From NCBI RefSeq assembly GCF_005222805.1, contig NZ_STGC01000005.1:1-64000 (forward strand): a stretch of DNA of 64,000 nucleotides, written 5' to 3'. Source of the stretch: Devosia sp. FKR38. Its GTDB lineage: Bacteria > Pseudomonadota > Alphaproteobacteria > Rhizobiales > Devosiaceae. A program made the position numbers and the translations under genes. The notes beneath the pieces are model-generated. The model was not told where the DNA came from. It saw only the letters and a program-made list of their open reading frames with translations, and ran no database searches. Every line of letters starts with the position of its first letter. The stretch's first letter is position 1. Shown here in pieces: positions 40,648 through 49,557 of the stretch.

Positions 40648-41865
40648 GTGAAAATAACCTATGTTCTGGCTGCTGCGCTTCTCGCCGGCAGTTCCCTGCT
40701 CGCAACGACCGCCTCCGCTCAGGAAACGGTCAATCTGACCTGGCAGATGTGGGGCGACGAAAGCGACACCGCCCTGTTCACCAGCCTGGCAGACCTGGTC
40801 ACCGCCGAATATCCCAATATCAAGGTGACGCCGCAGTTCTCGGGCTGGACCGACTACTGGACGCGCCTGCCGGTGCTGGCCTCGTCCGGCCAGATCGCCG
40901 ACCTGGTCGCCATGCAGTCCATGCGCATGCCCAGCTTCTATTCTGTACTCGAACCGCTCGATTCCTATATCGCCGCCGACGGCATGGACAAGGCTGAGTT
41001 CGAGACCTCTATCATGAACGGCCTCTCCCACGACGGCGTGCAATATGCACTGCCCTATGACGTGGGTCCGTGGCTGGTCTACTACAACCGCGACAAGTTT
41101 GCCGCTGCCGGGCTTGCCGAGCCGGCGCTGGACTGGACCTTCGACGATTTCAAGGCCGACGCCATTGCCCTGACTCAGGGCGAGACCTTCGGCTATGCCA
41201 CGCAGGCCTTCGACTATGTGGCCGGCCCCATCGCCCTGGGCGCCGATTATTTCAACGACGCCAACCAGTTCGACGTGACCAATGCCGGCTATGTCGATGC
41301 GGTCAAGAAATATGCCGACCTCACCGTGGCCGACAAGGCCTCCCCGGTCTTTGCCTCGGGCGCCGGCGCCATCAGTGGGAGCGGTCGCTTCGCGGCCGGC
41401 AGCGCGGCCATGTATATCGATGGCCCATGGGTGTTGCTGAACACCAAGGACAGCGTCGATTTCAAGATCGGCGTCGCCCCGCTGCCGCGCGGCGCGGGTG
41501 ACTCGCGCTTTATCACCGCCGGCTCGGGCTGGGGCGTTGCCGCAGCCAGCCAGCACAAGGAAGAGGCCTTCAAGGCGCTCAAGGTGCTGACCGGTCCCAA
41601 GGCCGCCGAAATCCTTGCCTCCGCCGGCCGCGCCCTGCCTGGCCGTCTGGCCCAACAGGACTTCTGGTATGACGTTGCGGCCAAGGATGTCACGGGCACC
41701 CGCGAAACGCTCAAATACATGTTCGAGCATTCCACCCCGTTCCGCCTCAACGAATACTGGAACGACTTCGAGAACCTCCTCACCCAGTACATGCCGCTGG
41801 CCCTGAATGGCGACAAGAGCACCGAAGAAGTTCTGTCCGATATCCAGAGCCAATTGCCGATGTAA
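40648..41865 (+). CDS. carbohydrate ABC transporter substrate-binding protein (family 1)
   Basis: 405 aa, GTG start after GAGGAGAGA. Signal peptide ending near TTASAQ (~25 residues), then VNLTWQMWGDESDTALF, the family-1 opening strand; MYIDGPWVLLN and the FITAGSGWGVAAAS segment are typical of the MalE/UgpB class. Periplasmic receptor for the importer of this locus; a fucosylated oligosaccharide or fucoside is the likely ligand from context. Confidence 0.87.
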   Translation: MKITYVLAAALLAGSSLLATTASAQETVNLTWQMWGDESDTALFTSLADLVTAEYPNIKVTPQFSGWTDYWTRLPVLASSGQIADLVAMQSMRMPSFYSVLEPLDSYIAADGMDKAEFETSIMNGLSHDGVQYALPYDVGPWLVYYNRDKFAAAGLAEPALDWTFDDFKADAIALTQGETFGYATQAFDYVAGPIALGADYFNDANQFDVTNAGYVDAVKKYADLTVADKASPVFASGAGAISGSGRFAAGSAAMYIDGPWVLLNTKDSVDFKIGVAPLPRGAGDSRFITAGSGWGVAAASQHKEEAFKALKVLTGPKAAEILASAGRALPGRLAQQDFWYDVAAKDVTGTRETLKYMFEHSTPFRLNEYWNDFENLLTQYMPLALNGDKSTEEVLSDIQSQLPM

Positions 41866-41876
41866 AGCGGCATGGC

Positions 41877-41924
41877 GGCGCCCCGACCGGCCCATTCCCT
41901 TTGGGGCAACGCGGTCGGGGCGCC
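41877..41924 (+). other. intercistronic stem-loop after the binding-protein gene
   Basis: 12-bp perfect stem GGCGCCCCGACC/GGTCGGGGCGCC around a 24-base loop, 12 bp after the stop, without a T-run; a small second hairpin CTCCCG-CGAG-CGGGAG follows at 41951-41966. This position usually stabilises the binding-protein mRNA relative to the permease mRNA. Confidence 0.6.
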
Positions 41925-41997
41925 ACACTTGGCCCTGCAAAGGGTCGACTCTCCCGCGAGCGGGAGGGGCCAGATGGGTCCAGTTGAGGAGAAACGC

Positions 41998-42933
41998 ATG
42001 ACCATTGCCCAGGAAACGGCCAAGGTGCCCAGCCGGTCGGCGGCGCGGCGCCGCAACCGGCTCGACATCAGGGAAGGCCGCACGGCGTTCTTCTTCCTGT
42101 TGCCCAGCCTGATCGGGGTAATCCTGTTCCTGGTGCTGCCGATCATCGCCTCGGTGGTCCTGAGCTTCACCAACTGGAAACTGCTCGGCCAGCCGGCCTT
42201 TGTCGGCTTCGCCAACTATGTCCGCCTGTTTACCGTCGATCCGCAATTCTGGCCGGTGCTGCGCAACACCCTGTTCTTCACCGCCGAATATCTGGTGCTC
42301 AACCTGGTGATTTCGCTTGGCCTTGCTGTCTGGATATCCAGCCTCAAGGTCGGCCAGAAGTGGTTTCGGGTTATCTTCTTCCTCCCCACCTTCACGCCCG
42401 GCATAGCGGTCGCCATCGTCTGGATGCTGATCTTTGCGCCGGGCGGTTTTTTCGATTTCCTCATGGGGGCCCTGTCCATTCACATGCCCAGCGTGCTCAC
42501 CGACCAGAACCTGGCCATGCAGGCCGTGGTGGTGGTCTCGCTTTGGGCGGGTGTTGGCTACAACACCGTTCTGTTCAACGCCGCGCTCGACATGGTCCCG
42601 GCCAACTATCTCGAGGCGGCGCGCATCGATGGGGCCACCGCCTGGGACCGGTTCTGGAAGATCCGCCTGCCGCTGATCTCGCCTACACTGTTCTTTGGCA
42701 CCGTGATGACGGCCATCACCTCATTGCAGGTGTTTGACCAGATCTATGTGCTGACCCGCGGCGGGCCGGGGTCCGCCACGGCCACGTTGGGCTACGCCAT
42801 CTACCAGAAGGGCTTCCAGAACTTCCAGATGGGCTACGCCTCCGCCATCGCCTGGGTGATGTTCGCGCTGATCATGGCGCTCACCGCCTTCCAGTTCTGG
42901 ATGCAGCGCAAATGGGTGCATTATGACAACTAG
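41998..42933 (+). CDS. carbohydrate ABC transporter permease (MalF-like)
   Basis: 311 aa with six predicted helices; GRTAFFFLLPSLIGVILFLV starts the first. The EAA loop is YLEAARIDGATAWDRFWKIRLPLI, the site that docks on the ATPase. The ATG at 41998 follows GAGGAGAAA. It overlaps the next permease gene by 11 bp. CUT1-type importer, inner membrane. Confidence 0.88.
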   Translation: MTIAQETAKVPSRSAARRRNRLDIREGRTAFFFLLPSLIGVILFLVLPIIASVVLSFTNWKLLGQPAFVGFANYVRLFTVDPQFWPVLRNTLFFTAEYLVLNLVISLGLAVWISSLKVGQKWFRVIFFLPTFTPGIAVAIVWMLIFAPGGFFDFLMGALSIHMPSVLTDQNLAMQAVVVVSLWAGVGYNTVLFNAALDMVPANYLEAARIDGATAWDRFWKIRLPLISPTLFFGTVMTAITSLQVFDQIYVLTRGGPGSATATLGYAIYQKGFQNFQMGYASAIAWVMFALIMALTAFQFWMQRKWVHYDN

Positions 42934-43774
42934 GTCCAAATCCGCCGGCGGCGCGCTGGCGCTGCAGATCCTCAACCATGTCGCGCTGGGCCTGGTCGCC
43001 CTGCTGTTCCTGTTCCCGTTCTTCTGGATGGTCTCGAACGCCCTGCGCAGCAATGCCGAAGTGCTGGCCATTCCGGTGCGCATCCTGCCCAGCGTGTTTC
43101 AATGGGACAACTTTGCCGTCACCTGGACGCAGCTGCCCTTCGGGCGCTTCTTTCTCAATAGTCTGGTCGTCTCGGGCAGCGTCACGGTGATCACGGTCTT
43201 TGTGTCCTGCCTGTCGGGCTACGCCTTTGCCCGGCTCAAATTTCCCGGCCGCGACGCTTTGCTGATGGCCTATCTGGGCACGCTGATGGTGCCGGCCATC
43301 ATGCTGATCATTCCCCTGTTCCTGATCGTGAACAGCCTGGGCATGGTCAACACCTTCCAGGGCGTCATCCTGCCGGTGGCCTTTGGCACCTTCGGGTCGT
43401 TCCTGCTGCGGCAGTTCTTCCTCTCCATCCCCATGGAGCTCGAGGAAGCGGCCCGCATCGATGGCGCCTCGCGCCTGCGCATCCTGGTCAGCATCATCGT
43501 GCCGCTGTCCATGCCGGCCATTGGCCTGCTGTCGCTGTTCACCTTTATCGGGCAGTGGAACAACTTCCTCTGGCCGCTCATCGTCATGACCGGGGCCGAC
43601 AATGCCACGCTGCCCGTCGGGCTGACGCAGTTTCAGACCCAGCAGGGCACGGCCTGGAACTACATCATGGCGGGCGCGACGCTCTCCATGCTGCCCGGCA
43701 TCGTCCTGGCGATCATCCTGCAAAAGCTCATCTACAACAGCATCGCCCTGAATGCCGGCATGGGCGGGCGTTAG
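42923..43774 (+). CDS. carbohydrate ABC transporter permease (MalG-like)
   Basis: 283 aa, six helices, EAA loop LEEAARIDGASRLRILVSIIVPLSMPA. The start overlaps the first permease by 11 bp, so they are translationally coupled. It is followed after 29 bp by the ATPase gene, completing the CUT1 importer of the fucoside locus. Confidence 0.88.
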   Translation: MTTRSKSAGGALALQILNHVALGLVALLFLFPFFWMVSNALRSNAEVLAIPVRILPSVFQWDNFAVTWTQLPFGRFFLNSLVVSGSVTVITVFVSCLSGYAFARLKFPGRDALLMAYLGTLMVPAIMLIIPLFLIVNSLGMVNTFQGVILPVAFGTFGSFLLRQFFLSIPMELEEAARIDGASRLRILVSIIVPLSMPAIGLLSLFTFIGQWNNFLWPLIVMTGADNATLPVGLTQFQTQQGTAWNYIMAGATLSMLPGIVLAIILQKLIYNSIALNAGMGGR

Positions 43775-43803
43775 TGTTTCATCGGATTTAGGGAGCCATC
43801 GCC

Positions 43804-44880
43804 ATGGCCAACATCAGCATTCGCAGCGCCGTCAAAGCCTATGGCCCCCTTGAGGTGCTCCATGGCGTCTCCGTCGATGCCCGTGACGGCGAGTTCATGG
43901 TCCTGGTCGGGCCATCGGGCTGCGGCAAGTCCACCCTGCTGCGCATGATCGCCGGGCTTGAGAGCATAACCGATGGGGAAATCGAGATCGGCGGGCGGGT
44001 GGTCAACGAACTCGAGCCCAAGGAGCGCGATATCGCCATGGTGTTCCAGTCCTATGCGCTCTATCCGCATATGACCGTGCGCGACAACATGGCCTTTGCC
44101 CTCAAGCTGGCGCGGCGCAGCCGCGAGGACATCGAGCGCGAGGTCAACCGGGCGGCCGACATCCTCGATCTGTCGCAACTGCTCGATCGCTTTCCGCGCC
44201 AATTGTCGGGCGGCCAGCGCCAGCGCGTCGCCATGGGCCGCGCCATTGTGCGCAATCCGGCGGTGTTCCTGTTCGATGAACCGCTCAGCAATCTCGATGC
44301 CAAATTGCGCGTGCAGATGCGCGGCGAGATCAAGGCGCTGCACCAGCGCCTGGGCGCCACCATGATCTATGTGACGCATGATCAGATGGAGGCCATGACC
44401 ATGGCCGACCGCATCGTGGTGATGCGGGCTGGACGCATCGAACAGGTGGGCACCCCGCTCGACATCTACGACCACCCCGCCAACAGCTTTGTCGCCGGCT
44501 TCATCGGCTCGCCCTCGATGAACCTGATCGACGGCGTCGTCAGATCCACTGACCAGGGCCTGGTGCTCGACACGCCCCATGGCACCACCTGGCCGCTGCC
44601 GGCCAATGCCACAGTGCTGGCAGGGGCGAAGATCCAGCTCGGCATCCGCCCCGAACATGTCCTGCTCGATACGGCGGGCGTTGAGGCCGAAGCCATCCTC
44701 GTCGAGCCCACCGGCGCGGAGACCCATGTGCAGATGCGCGTTGGCGGGCAGACCCTGACGGGCGTGTTCCGCGACCGCCCCGCTATTGCCGCCGGCGCCC
44801 GATTCCGCGTTCGTCCCGACACCGCACGCGCGCACGTCTTTGACTGCGATTCTGGCAACCGAATTCCAGCCCGGAGCTGA
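43804..44880 (+). CDS. carbohydrate ABC transporter ATP-binding protein (UgpC/MsmK-like)
   Basis: 358 aa. Walker [10 protein letters not shown] (~37-45), Q-loop VFQSYALYPHM, signature LSGGQRQRV, Walker B VFLFDEPLSNLD, H-loop YVTHDQ. The C-terminal TOBE/OB domain (~240-358) is the regulatory part of MalK-like ATPases. The last gene of the fucosidase operon; MsmK-like ATPases sometimes serve several importers. Confidence 0.88.
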   Translation: MANISIRSAVKAYGPLEVLHGVSVDARDGEFMVLVGPSGCGKSTLLRMIAGLESITDGEIEIGGRVVNELEPKERDIAMVFQSYALYPHMTVRDNMAFALKLARRSREDIEREVNRAADILDLSQLLDRFPRQLSGGQRQRVAMGRAIVRNPAVFLFDEPLSNLDAKLRVQMRGEIKALHQRLGATMIYVTHDQMEAMTMADRIVVMRAGRIEQVGTPLDIYDHPANSFVAGFIGSPSMNLIDGVVRSTDQGLVLDTPHGTTWPLPANATVLAGAKIQLGIRPEHVLLDTAGVEAEAILVEPTGAETHVQMRVGGQTLTGVFRDRPAIAAGARFRVRPDTARAHVFDCDSGNRIPARS

Positions 44881-45170
44881 CGCACCTGGGTTATGGGTCA
44901 GACATATCCTGTTGTCCGAGGCGCCCATCCAGCGATGACACCGACCACCGTCACGGTATCTGGTTTTTGATACTGTGATGCATCTGCAACCACCTCCGAG
45001 TTGGCACGCTGCCGACCGTCGGATACCGGCGCCATCTTGGCCGGTTGGCGATGGAAGTCGCGAGCCCGATTTCCTACGCCACTAGGATTTGATTGCAGGT
45101 TGCTCAACGGTTGAGTGAGGGAATGCAGTTCTATGGCGGGAAGCCTTGACGAGCCCTAGAGTTGGTCGCC
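44881..45170. other. 290-bp intergenic stretch, no gene seen
   Basis: Between the convergent ATPase and EAL genes. No stem followed by a T-run was found, and the one open frame (44898-45107, minus) has no family features or ribosome-binding site. Confidence 0.5.
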
Positions 45171-46787
45171 TTAGGCCACTTCCGCGTAGCGATGTGCTGG
45201 TGGAAGCGCACTGACCTCGCGCTCCTGCAGCATGGTCAGGAAGGCAGCAACAGGAACCGGTTTGGACACCAGATAACCCTGGCCCTGTGCGACGCCAGCG
45301 TCCGCCAGTGCCGCCCTTTGCCCCTCGGTTTCGATGCCTTCGGCGACCAGCACCGCTCCAATTCGATTTCCGAGACTGACCAGCACCTCGACTATCGCAT
45401 CTGCCGTCGCGACCACGCCGAACACATCAACAAACTTCTTGTCGATCTTGATGATGTCCGGGTTGAGGTCCTGAATGTGTCCCAAGCCGTTGTGGCCGGC
45501 GCCGGTGTCGTCCAGCGACACGCGATATCCACGCTTGCGAGCCTCATCACTCACAGCGACCGCCAGTTTCATGTCGGGATAGGCGTTGCGCTCCGTCAGT
45601 TCGAGTACAACATGACCTGCAGATGAACCCGCATTGGCTACAATATGATCAAGCGTGTCGAGGAAGCCTGGCGTCACGAAGTGGGCAGGATCGATGTTGA
45701 AAGCAATCTTGAATTCCGGCCTGTCGGCAAGCATTGGCTTCATCTCGATCAATGCCCGTTCGACAAGCCGCTCGGTCATCGGTGCAATGAGACCGCTCGC
45801 TTCTGCGGTTGAAATGAATCGGTCGGGAAATACCACCTCTCCATCTCTCTTCAACCAGCGCACCAGCACCTCACAACCGATGATTTGAGACGTCGCCAGT
45901 TCAAAAATCGGCTGATAGTAGGGAACGAGTTCTCCCCGGCGTATGGCTAGCCGCAATGCATCCACAGGCCCTGGCGGACGCATGAGGCTCTGCGCAGCGA
46001 GCAGACCAATAAGGGCGCCGGCCATGGCACCAATGGCAAGCACCGGGACCTGTGGCCAAGGGTTCCAATTGCGAAAGCTTCTGTCACTTACCGCCAGCGC
46101 CACATTCACAGGGTAACGACCCGATGCTGACGCAAACACTCGCGTGGTTTCCACAGGACCAGTGCTCGCGACATCGCCAAAACGGGCTATCACATCAGCG
46201 GGTCCAACGCGAATTTCGGCAAGCGCCTCATCCCGTAGCGGAGCCGGGAAAGTGTCAAACATCAGCATGTCTATGTTGAGCGTTGCCGCAATCGAATGAC
46301 TGTCGCCGACACGCCAGAGAACGCGGAAGAGGCCGCTACCTTCGGCGTGGCTCGGCTGTAGGACTATGGAGGGGTTTCGCGATTCAAACTCTGCCACCTG
46401 TGCGCTCGACGACTGCGTGTCGAAATGACCGGGCGTGGTGGAGCAAAGCAGCTGTCCGTCCGCGGCCAGCACGGCGATCTCCTTGATCGCGCCGCGGGCA
46501 AATGTCGCCTGCCGCAAGGCCCGGAGTGCATCGGCATTGCACAAGTCGTTGCTGGGGGCCGCATAGTCACCCAGGGTGATGACCGCATAGTCCACTGCGA
46601 GTTCTGCACGTTGCAGCAATTGCCCGCTAAGCTCGTCGAGTTGGGACAAATTGCGCTGGGTCTGCAAGTTTTCCAGCCCGGCCCAACCTGCCCAGGAAAA
46701 CCCCAATGCCGACGTCGCAACGATGAGCGTGCTCAGAACAGCACGATGACCTCTATCCGCTACCGTGACTGCCACGACGACCCCCAC
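45171..46787 (-). CDS. membrane EAL-domain c-di-GMP phosphodiesterase with CSS-like periplasmic domain
   Basis: Up to 538 aa. Helix 1 (~16-34), a periplasmic region with Cys83 (DLCNADALRAL) and Cys115 (GQLLCSTTPG), helix 2 (~245-265), then an EAL domain. EAL motifs: EVLVRW, NIDPAHF, ELTERN, DDTGAGHNG, KIDKKF; metal and catalytic residues look present, so activity is likely. The layout is that of CSS-EAL (PdeC-type) enzymes, whose cysteines sense periplasmic redox; here the CSS motif reads CST. The start is GTG at 46787, but GTG at 46775 has the better ribosome-binding site. Divergent from the bufferin operon. Confidence 0.85.
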   Translation of the reverse strand: MGVVVAVTVADRGHRAVLSTLIVATSALGFSWAGWAGLENLQTQRNLSQLDELSGQLLQRAELAVDYAVITLGDYAAPSNDLCNADALRALRQATFARGAIKEIAVLAADGQLLCSTTPGHFDTQSSSAQVAEFESRNPSIVLQPSHAEGSGLFRVLWRVGDSHSIAATLNIDMLMFDTFPAPLRDEALAEIRVGPADVIARFGDVASTGPVETTRVFASASGRYPVNVALAVSDRSFRNWNPWPQVPVLAIGAMAGALIGLLAAQSLMRPPGPVDALRLAIRRGELVPYYQPIFELATSQIIGCEVLVRWLKRDGEVVFPDRFISTAEASGLIAPMTERLVERALIEMKPMLADRPEFKIAFNIDPAHFVTPGFLDTLDHIVANAGSSAGHVVLELTERNAYPDMKLAVAVSDEARKRGYRVSLDDTGAGHNGLGHIQDLNPDIIKIDKKFVDVFGVVATADAIVEVLVSLGNRIGAVLVAEGIETEGQRAALADAGVAQGQGYLVSKPVPVAAFLTMLQEREVSALPPAHRYAEVA

Positions 46788-46900
46788 ATTTAAGGGGCAA
46801 TTTATAGTCCATGACCACTTTCAATCCGTTAAGTGGCACGGCTGCCGAGCGGGCAGTGGTTGGAAGCGAGTGCCCCATGATGGATATGCATGCTGGACTC

Positions 46901-46911
46901 GGGGGGGGGGG
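46901..46911. repeat. run of eleven G
   Basis: A homopolymeric G11 tract in the intergenic region between the EAL gene and the bufferin operon, about 60 bp upstream of the operon's predicted promoter. It is either a slippage-prone site or a sequencing/assembly weak point. Confidence 0.8.
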
Positions 46912-46939
46912 CACTCGGCACTGACGGGACGACGCCTGC

Positions 46940-46961
46940 CTGTTCACTATCCTGTGAACAG
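46940..46961. repeat. inverted repeat upstream of the bufferin promoter
   Basis: CTGTTCAC-TATCCT-GTGAACAG, perfect 8-bp arms, ending 7 bp before the -35-like element at 46969. Candidate regulator binding site; no regulator gene is adjacent. Confidence 0.5.
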
Positions 46962-46968
46962 AGTGCAA

Positions 46969-46995
46969 TGTAACGATAGCGCTCGTCACCACGAA
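46969..46995 (+). promoter_or_regulatory. ECF (SigF-like) promoter of the bufferin operon
   Basis: TGTAACG followed by 16 bases and CGAA. This resembles the SigF promoter consensus reported for Caulobacter bufferin operons (GTAACC-N16-CGAA, from memory). It lies 50 bp upstream of the ATG at 47046. No sigF-like gene with a NrsF-type partner is in the window. Confidence 0.5.
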
Positions 46996-47045
46996 CTGAG
47001 GGGTACGGAGCCATGCTGGTTCCGCCTCTACAAGGGAGAACTCTC

Positions 47046-47339
47046 ATGAATCGTTGCACCTCGCTCGCTCTTGCTGCCTCGCTGCTCACCGCCGTCGCTG
47101 GCCTGTCTGTTCAGGGCGCCACCGCCCAGGACGCCACCGAAAAATGCTATGGCGTCGCCCTTGCCGGGCAGAATGACTGCGCCGCCGGCCCCGGCACCAC
47201 CTGTGCCGGCACGTCGGTGATCGACTATCAGGGCAATGCCTGGAAGGCCGTTCCGGCCGGTACCTGCCTGACCATGTCGTTTGATGGCGGCCGCACCGGT
47301 TCGCTGGAAGCCCTCGATCGCGACCTGCCCAAGGCCTGA
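47046..47339 (+). CDS. bufA1: bufferin precursor (BufA1, DUF2282)
   Basis: 97 aa. Signal peptide [20 protein letters not shown] with cleavage near GATAQ; the mature part holds four Cys in [21 protein letters not shown] and GTCLTM, the DUF2282 pattern. In bufferins the MNIO enzyme converts Cys residues to copper-binding thiooxazoles. GGGAGAA precedes the ATG. Gene order bufA-bufB-bufC-doxX matches known bufferin operons, which are induced by copper. Periplasmic copper chelator by family; not demonstrated here. Confidence 0.87.
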   Translation: MNRCTSLALAASLLTAVAGLSVQGATAQDATEKCYGVALAGQNDCAAGPGTTCAGTSVIDYQGNAWKAVPAGTCLTMSFDGGRTGSLEALDRDLPKA

Positions 47340-47360
47340 TCCTCATCACGTCCACAGCGC

Positions 47361-47388
47361 CGGAGATCCGTGCCCTCGGGTCTCCGGT
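47361..47388 (+). other. intercistronic hairpin between bufA and bufB
   Basis: 11-bp stem CCGGAGATCCG/CGGGTCTCCGG (one G-T) with a 6-base loop, no T-run. It may attenuate transcription or protect the bufA mRNA so that precursor exceeds enzyme. Confidence 0.6.
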
Positions 47389-47411
47389 CCTGTGCCAAAG
47401 GGAGAACGCCT

Positions 47412-48281
47412 ATGGACGCCCAGCGTTTGCCTTGCCGCGCCGGTCTTGGACTCAAGCCGCAGCACTATGCCGACATTCTCGACGGCAAACCCGACATCGG
47501 CTTTTTTGAGGTCCACGCCGAGAACTACATGGGCGCCGGTGGGCCGCCACATCGCTATCTTGCCGCCATTGTCGAACGCTATCCACTGTCACTGCATGGC
47601 GTTGGCCTGTCCATCGGCGGCGAGGGCGCGCTCAATGGCGACCATCTCCACCGGCTGCGGGGGCTGATTGACCGCTACCAGCCGCAATCCTTCTCCGAAC
47701 ATCTGGCCTGGTCTTCGCATGGAGAGACGAGCCTGAACGACCTGCTGCCGCTGCCCTATACCGAGGCGACGCTGGACCGGGTCGTCGCCCATGTCGACAC
47801 CGTCCAGCAGGCGCTGGGACGGTCCATGCTGCTGGAAAATCCGTCCACCTATGTCCTGTTTGCCGAAAGCACGATCGACGAGATCGACTTTCTTGCCGCT
47901 ATTGCGCAGAGAACCGGCTGCGGGCTGTTGCTGGACGTTAACAATGTCATGGTGTCCTCGGTCAATCATGGCCTCGACCCCTACACCTATATCGACCGGT
48001 TCCCGGTCCAGGCGGTGGGGGAAATCCATCTGGCCGGCTATGACGAGACCACGGACGCCGCGGGCGAACGACTGCTGATCGACGCGCATGGGTCGCGGGT
48101 CAGTCCGGATGTCTTTGCACTGTTTCGGCACGCGCTGGGCCGAACAGGTCCGGTGCCCACGCTGGTCGAATGGGACAACAATGTCCCCGCCTTCGCCGTG
48201 CTGGCCGATGAGGCCCGCATTGTCGACCTGGCCATTGCCGAAGCCAGAGCGCCCGGCGACCGGCGGGAGCGCGTGGCATGA
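47412..48281 (+). CDS. bufB1: MNIO (DUF692) bufferin-modifying enzyme
   Basis: 289-aa DUF692 TIM barrel, multinuclear non-heme iron oxidative enzyme. The metal ligands are readable in order: HAENY, SLHGVGLS, LENPSTY, LLDVNNV, HLAGYDE, DAHGSRV and VEWDNNVP. It oxidises peptide cysteines of BufA with O2. The ATG at 47412 follows AAAGGGAGAA. It overlaps bufC by 4 bp (ATGA). Cytosolic, acting before precursor export. Confidence 0.9.
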   Translation: MDAQRLPCRAGLGLKPQHYADILDGKPDIGFFEVHAENYMGAGGPPHRYLAAIVERYPLSLHGVGLSIGGEGALNGDHLHRLRGLIDRYQPQSFSEHLAWSSHGETSLNDLLPLPYTEATLDRVVAHVDTVQQALGRSMLLENPSTYVLFAESTIDEIDFLAAIAQRTGCGLLLDVNNVMVSSVNHGLDPYTYIDRFPVQAVGEIHLAGYDETTDAAGERLLIDAHGSRVSPDVFALFRHALGRTGPVPTLVEWDNNVPAFAVLADEARIVDLAIAEARAPGDRRERVA

Positions 48282-49036
48282 CCAATCCGCCCGTCGGCCA
48301 GTCCGATTTTGTTGCTGCCCTCGTCGATCCCGCAAAAGCGGTGCCCCCCGGCATCATCTCCCATCGCGGCGACAGCGACGCCAAGCGCTTTGCGGTCTAT
48401 CGCAACAATGTCCATGTCGGACTGGTTGGCGTGCTGGCCGCCAAATATCCGGTGTGTCGCCAATTGGTAGGAGAGGCGTTCTTCACCGCCATGGCGCGCC
48501 TCTATGTTGCTGACCACAAGCCTTTCTCCCCGATCATGATGCTGTATGGCGCCGATTTCTGCGACTTCATTGGCGGTTTTGCGCCGGCGCAGTCCGTGCC
48601 CTATCTCGGGGACATGGCCGCGCTCGAAGAGGCCTGGAGCGTCGCCTACCATGCAGCCGATGACAGCCCGCTTGCCCTGGCCGAGATCGCCGCTTTCGAC
48701 CCCGAGGTCTTGCCAGACCTCACCCTGACGCGCCACCCGGCCACCGGTCTGCTCCGCTCTGCCCATCCGATTGGCTCGATCTGGTCTGCCCATCAGGCGC
48801 CGGGCGTCCCTGTGCGCCCGGGCGCTGAGGCGGTGCTGATCACGCGCCCCACCCTGGATGTCAAGGTGACGGCTATCCCGGTTGCGGACGCCGCCTTCGC
48901 GCAGGACCTGTTGCAGGGCTTGCCCATCGGCGAGGCCGTGGAGCGCACGCTGGCACACCATTCCGGATTTGATTTTGGACGCGCGATAGCGGGGCTCTGT
49001 TCGCTGGGCGCTTTTTCCCAGGCAGTTTTGCCTTAG
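48278..49036 (+). CDS. bufC1: DUF2063 (HvfC/BufC) partner of the MNIO enzyme
   Basis: 252 aa. N-terminal DUF2063 domain: RFAVYRNNVHVGLVGVLAAK ... GEAFFTAMARLYVADHKP, and YLGDMAALEEAW. This protein holds the precursor leader and presents it to the MNIO enzyme. ATGA overlap with bufB. The C-terminal half is a variable beta-rich extension, as in other BufC proteins. Confidence 0.87.
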   Translation: MTNPPVGQSDFVAALVDPAKAVPPGIISHRGDSDAKRFAVYRNNVHVGLVGVLAAKYPVCRQLVGEAFFTAMARLYVADHKPFSPIMMLYGADFCDFIGGFAPAQSVPYLGDMAALEEAWSVAYHAADDSPLALAEIAAFDPEVLPDLTLTRHPATGLLRSAHPIGSIWSAHQAPGVPVRPGAEAVLITRPTLDVKVTAIPVADAAFAQDLLQGLPIGEAVERTLAHHSGFDFGRAIAGLCSLGAFSQAVLP

Positions 49037-49050
49037 GACGCGGGACGATC

Positions 49051-49557
49051 ATGCTGCACACTATCGGACGCCTCTATCAACTCGGCGATCGGCTGATTGC
49101 CGCCATCCCCGCTTCCCTGGGCCTGCTGGCGCTGCGCTTTGCGCTGGCCATCCCCTTCTGGCGGTCGGGCATGACCAAATGGGAGGGGTTCCTCAAGCTG
49201 TCGAGCGGCGCGCGCTACCTGTTCGAGCAGGAGTTCAAGCTGCATGTTTTCGGTCAGGCCATTGCCTATCCCTTTCCGCTCACCGCCGCCGTTCTGGCCG
49301 GGCTGGGCGAGGTCATCCTGCCGGTGCTGCTGGTCCTGGGGCTGGGCACGCGCTTTGCGGCTCTGGGCATTGTGCTGATGACGCTGGTGATCCAGCTCAC
49401 CATCCCTGATGGCCTGATCAACTTCCACCTGCCCTGGGCCGCCATGGCCCTCGCCCTGATGGCCAGCGGGGGTGGACTACTTTCGGTCGATGCCCTCTTT
49501 GCATCTAGGCTGCGACAGGCCCAAGCGCCGTCAGGCCGAAACGAAATCGCACCATGA
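49051..49557 (+). CDS. DoxX family membrane protein of the bufferin operon
   Basis: 168 aa, four hydrophobic helices; LLALRFALAIPFWRSGMTKW and GLGEVILPVLLVLGLGTRFA are DoxX hallmarks. It is 14 bp after bufC. DoxX proteins regularly close bufferin operons; a quinone- or thiol-linked redox role is suspected but not established. Inner membrane. Confidence 0.87.
   Translation: MLHTIGRLYQLGDRLIAAIPASLGLLALRFALAIPFWRSGMTKWEGFLKLSSGARYLFEQEFKLHVFGQAIAYPFPLTAAVLAGLGEVILPVLLVLGLGTRFAALGIVLMTLVIQLTIPDGLINFHLPWAAMALALMASGGGLLSVDALFASRLRQAQAPSGRNEIAP

Noticed and set aside
40387..42483. 698-residue minus-strand open frame
   Set aside because: Antisense shadow of the nucleotidyltransferase, binding-protein and permease genes with low-complexity His/Gly/Gln composition.
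44898..45107. 69-residue minus-strand frame in the gap before the EAL gene
   Set aside because: No ribosome-binding site and no recognisable pattern.
46765..47049. Plus-strand frame spanning the bufferin promoter
   Set aside because: Covers the G11 tract and promoter elements and overlaps the bufA start; composition is not protein-like.
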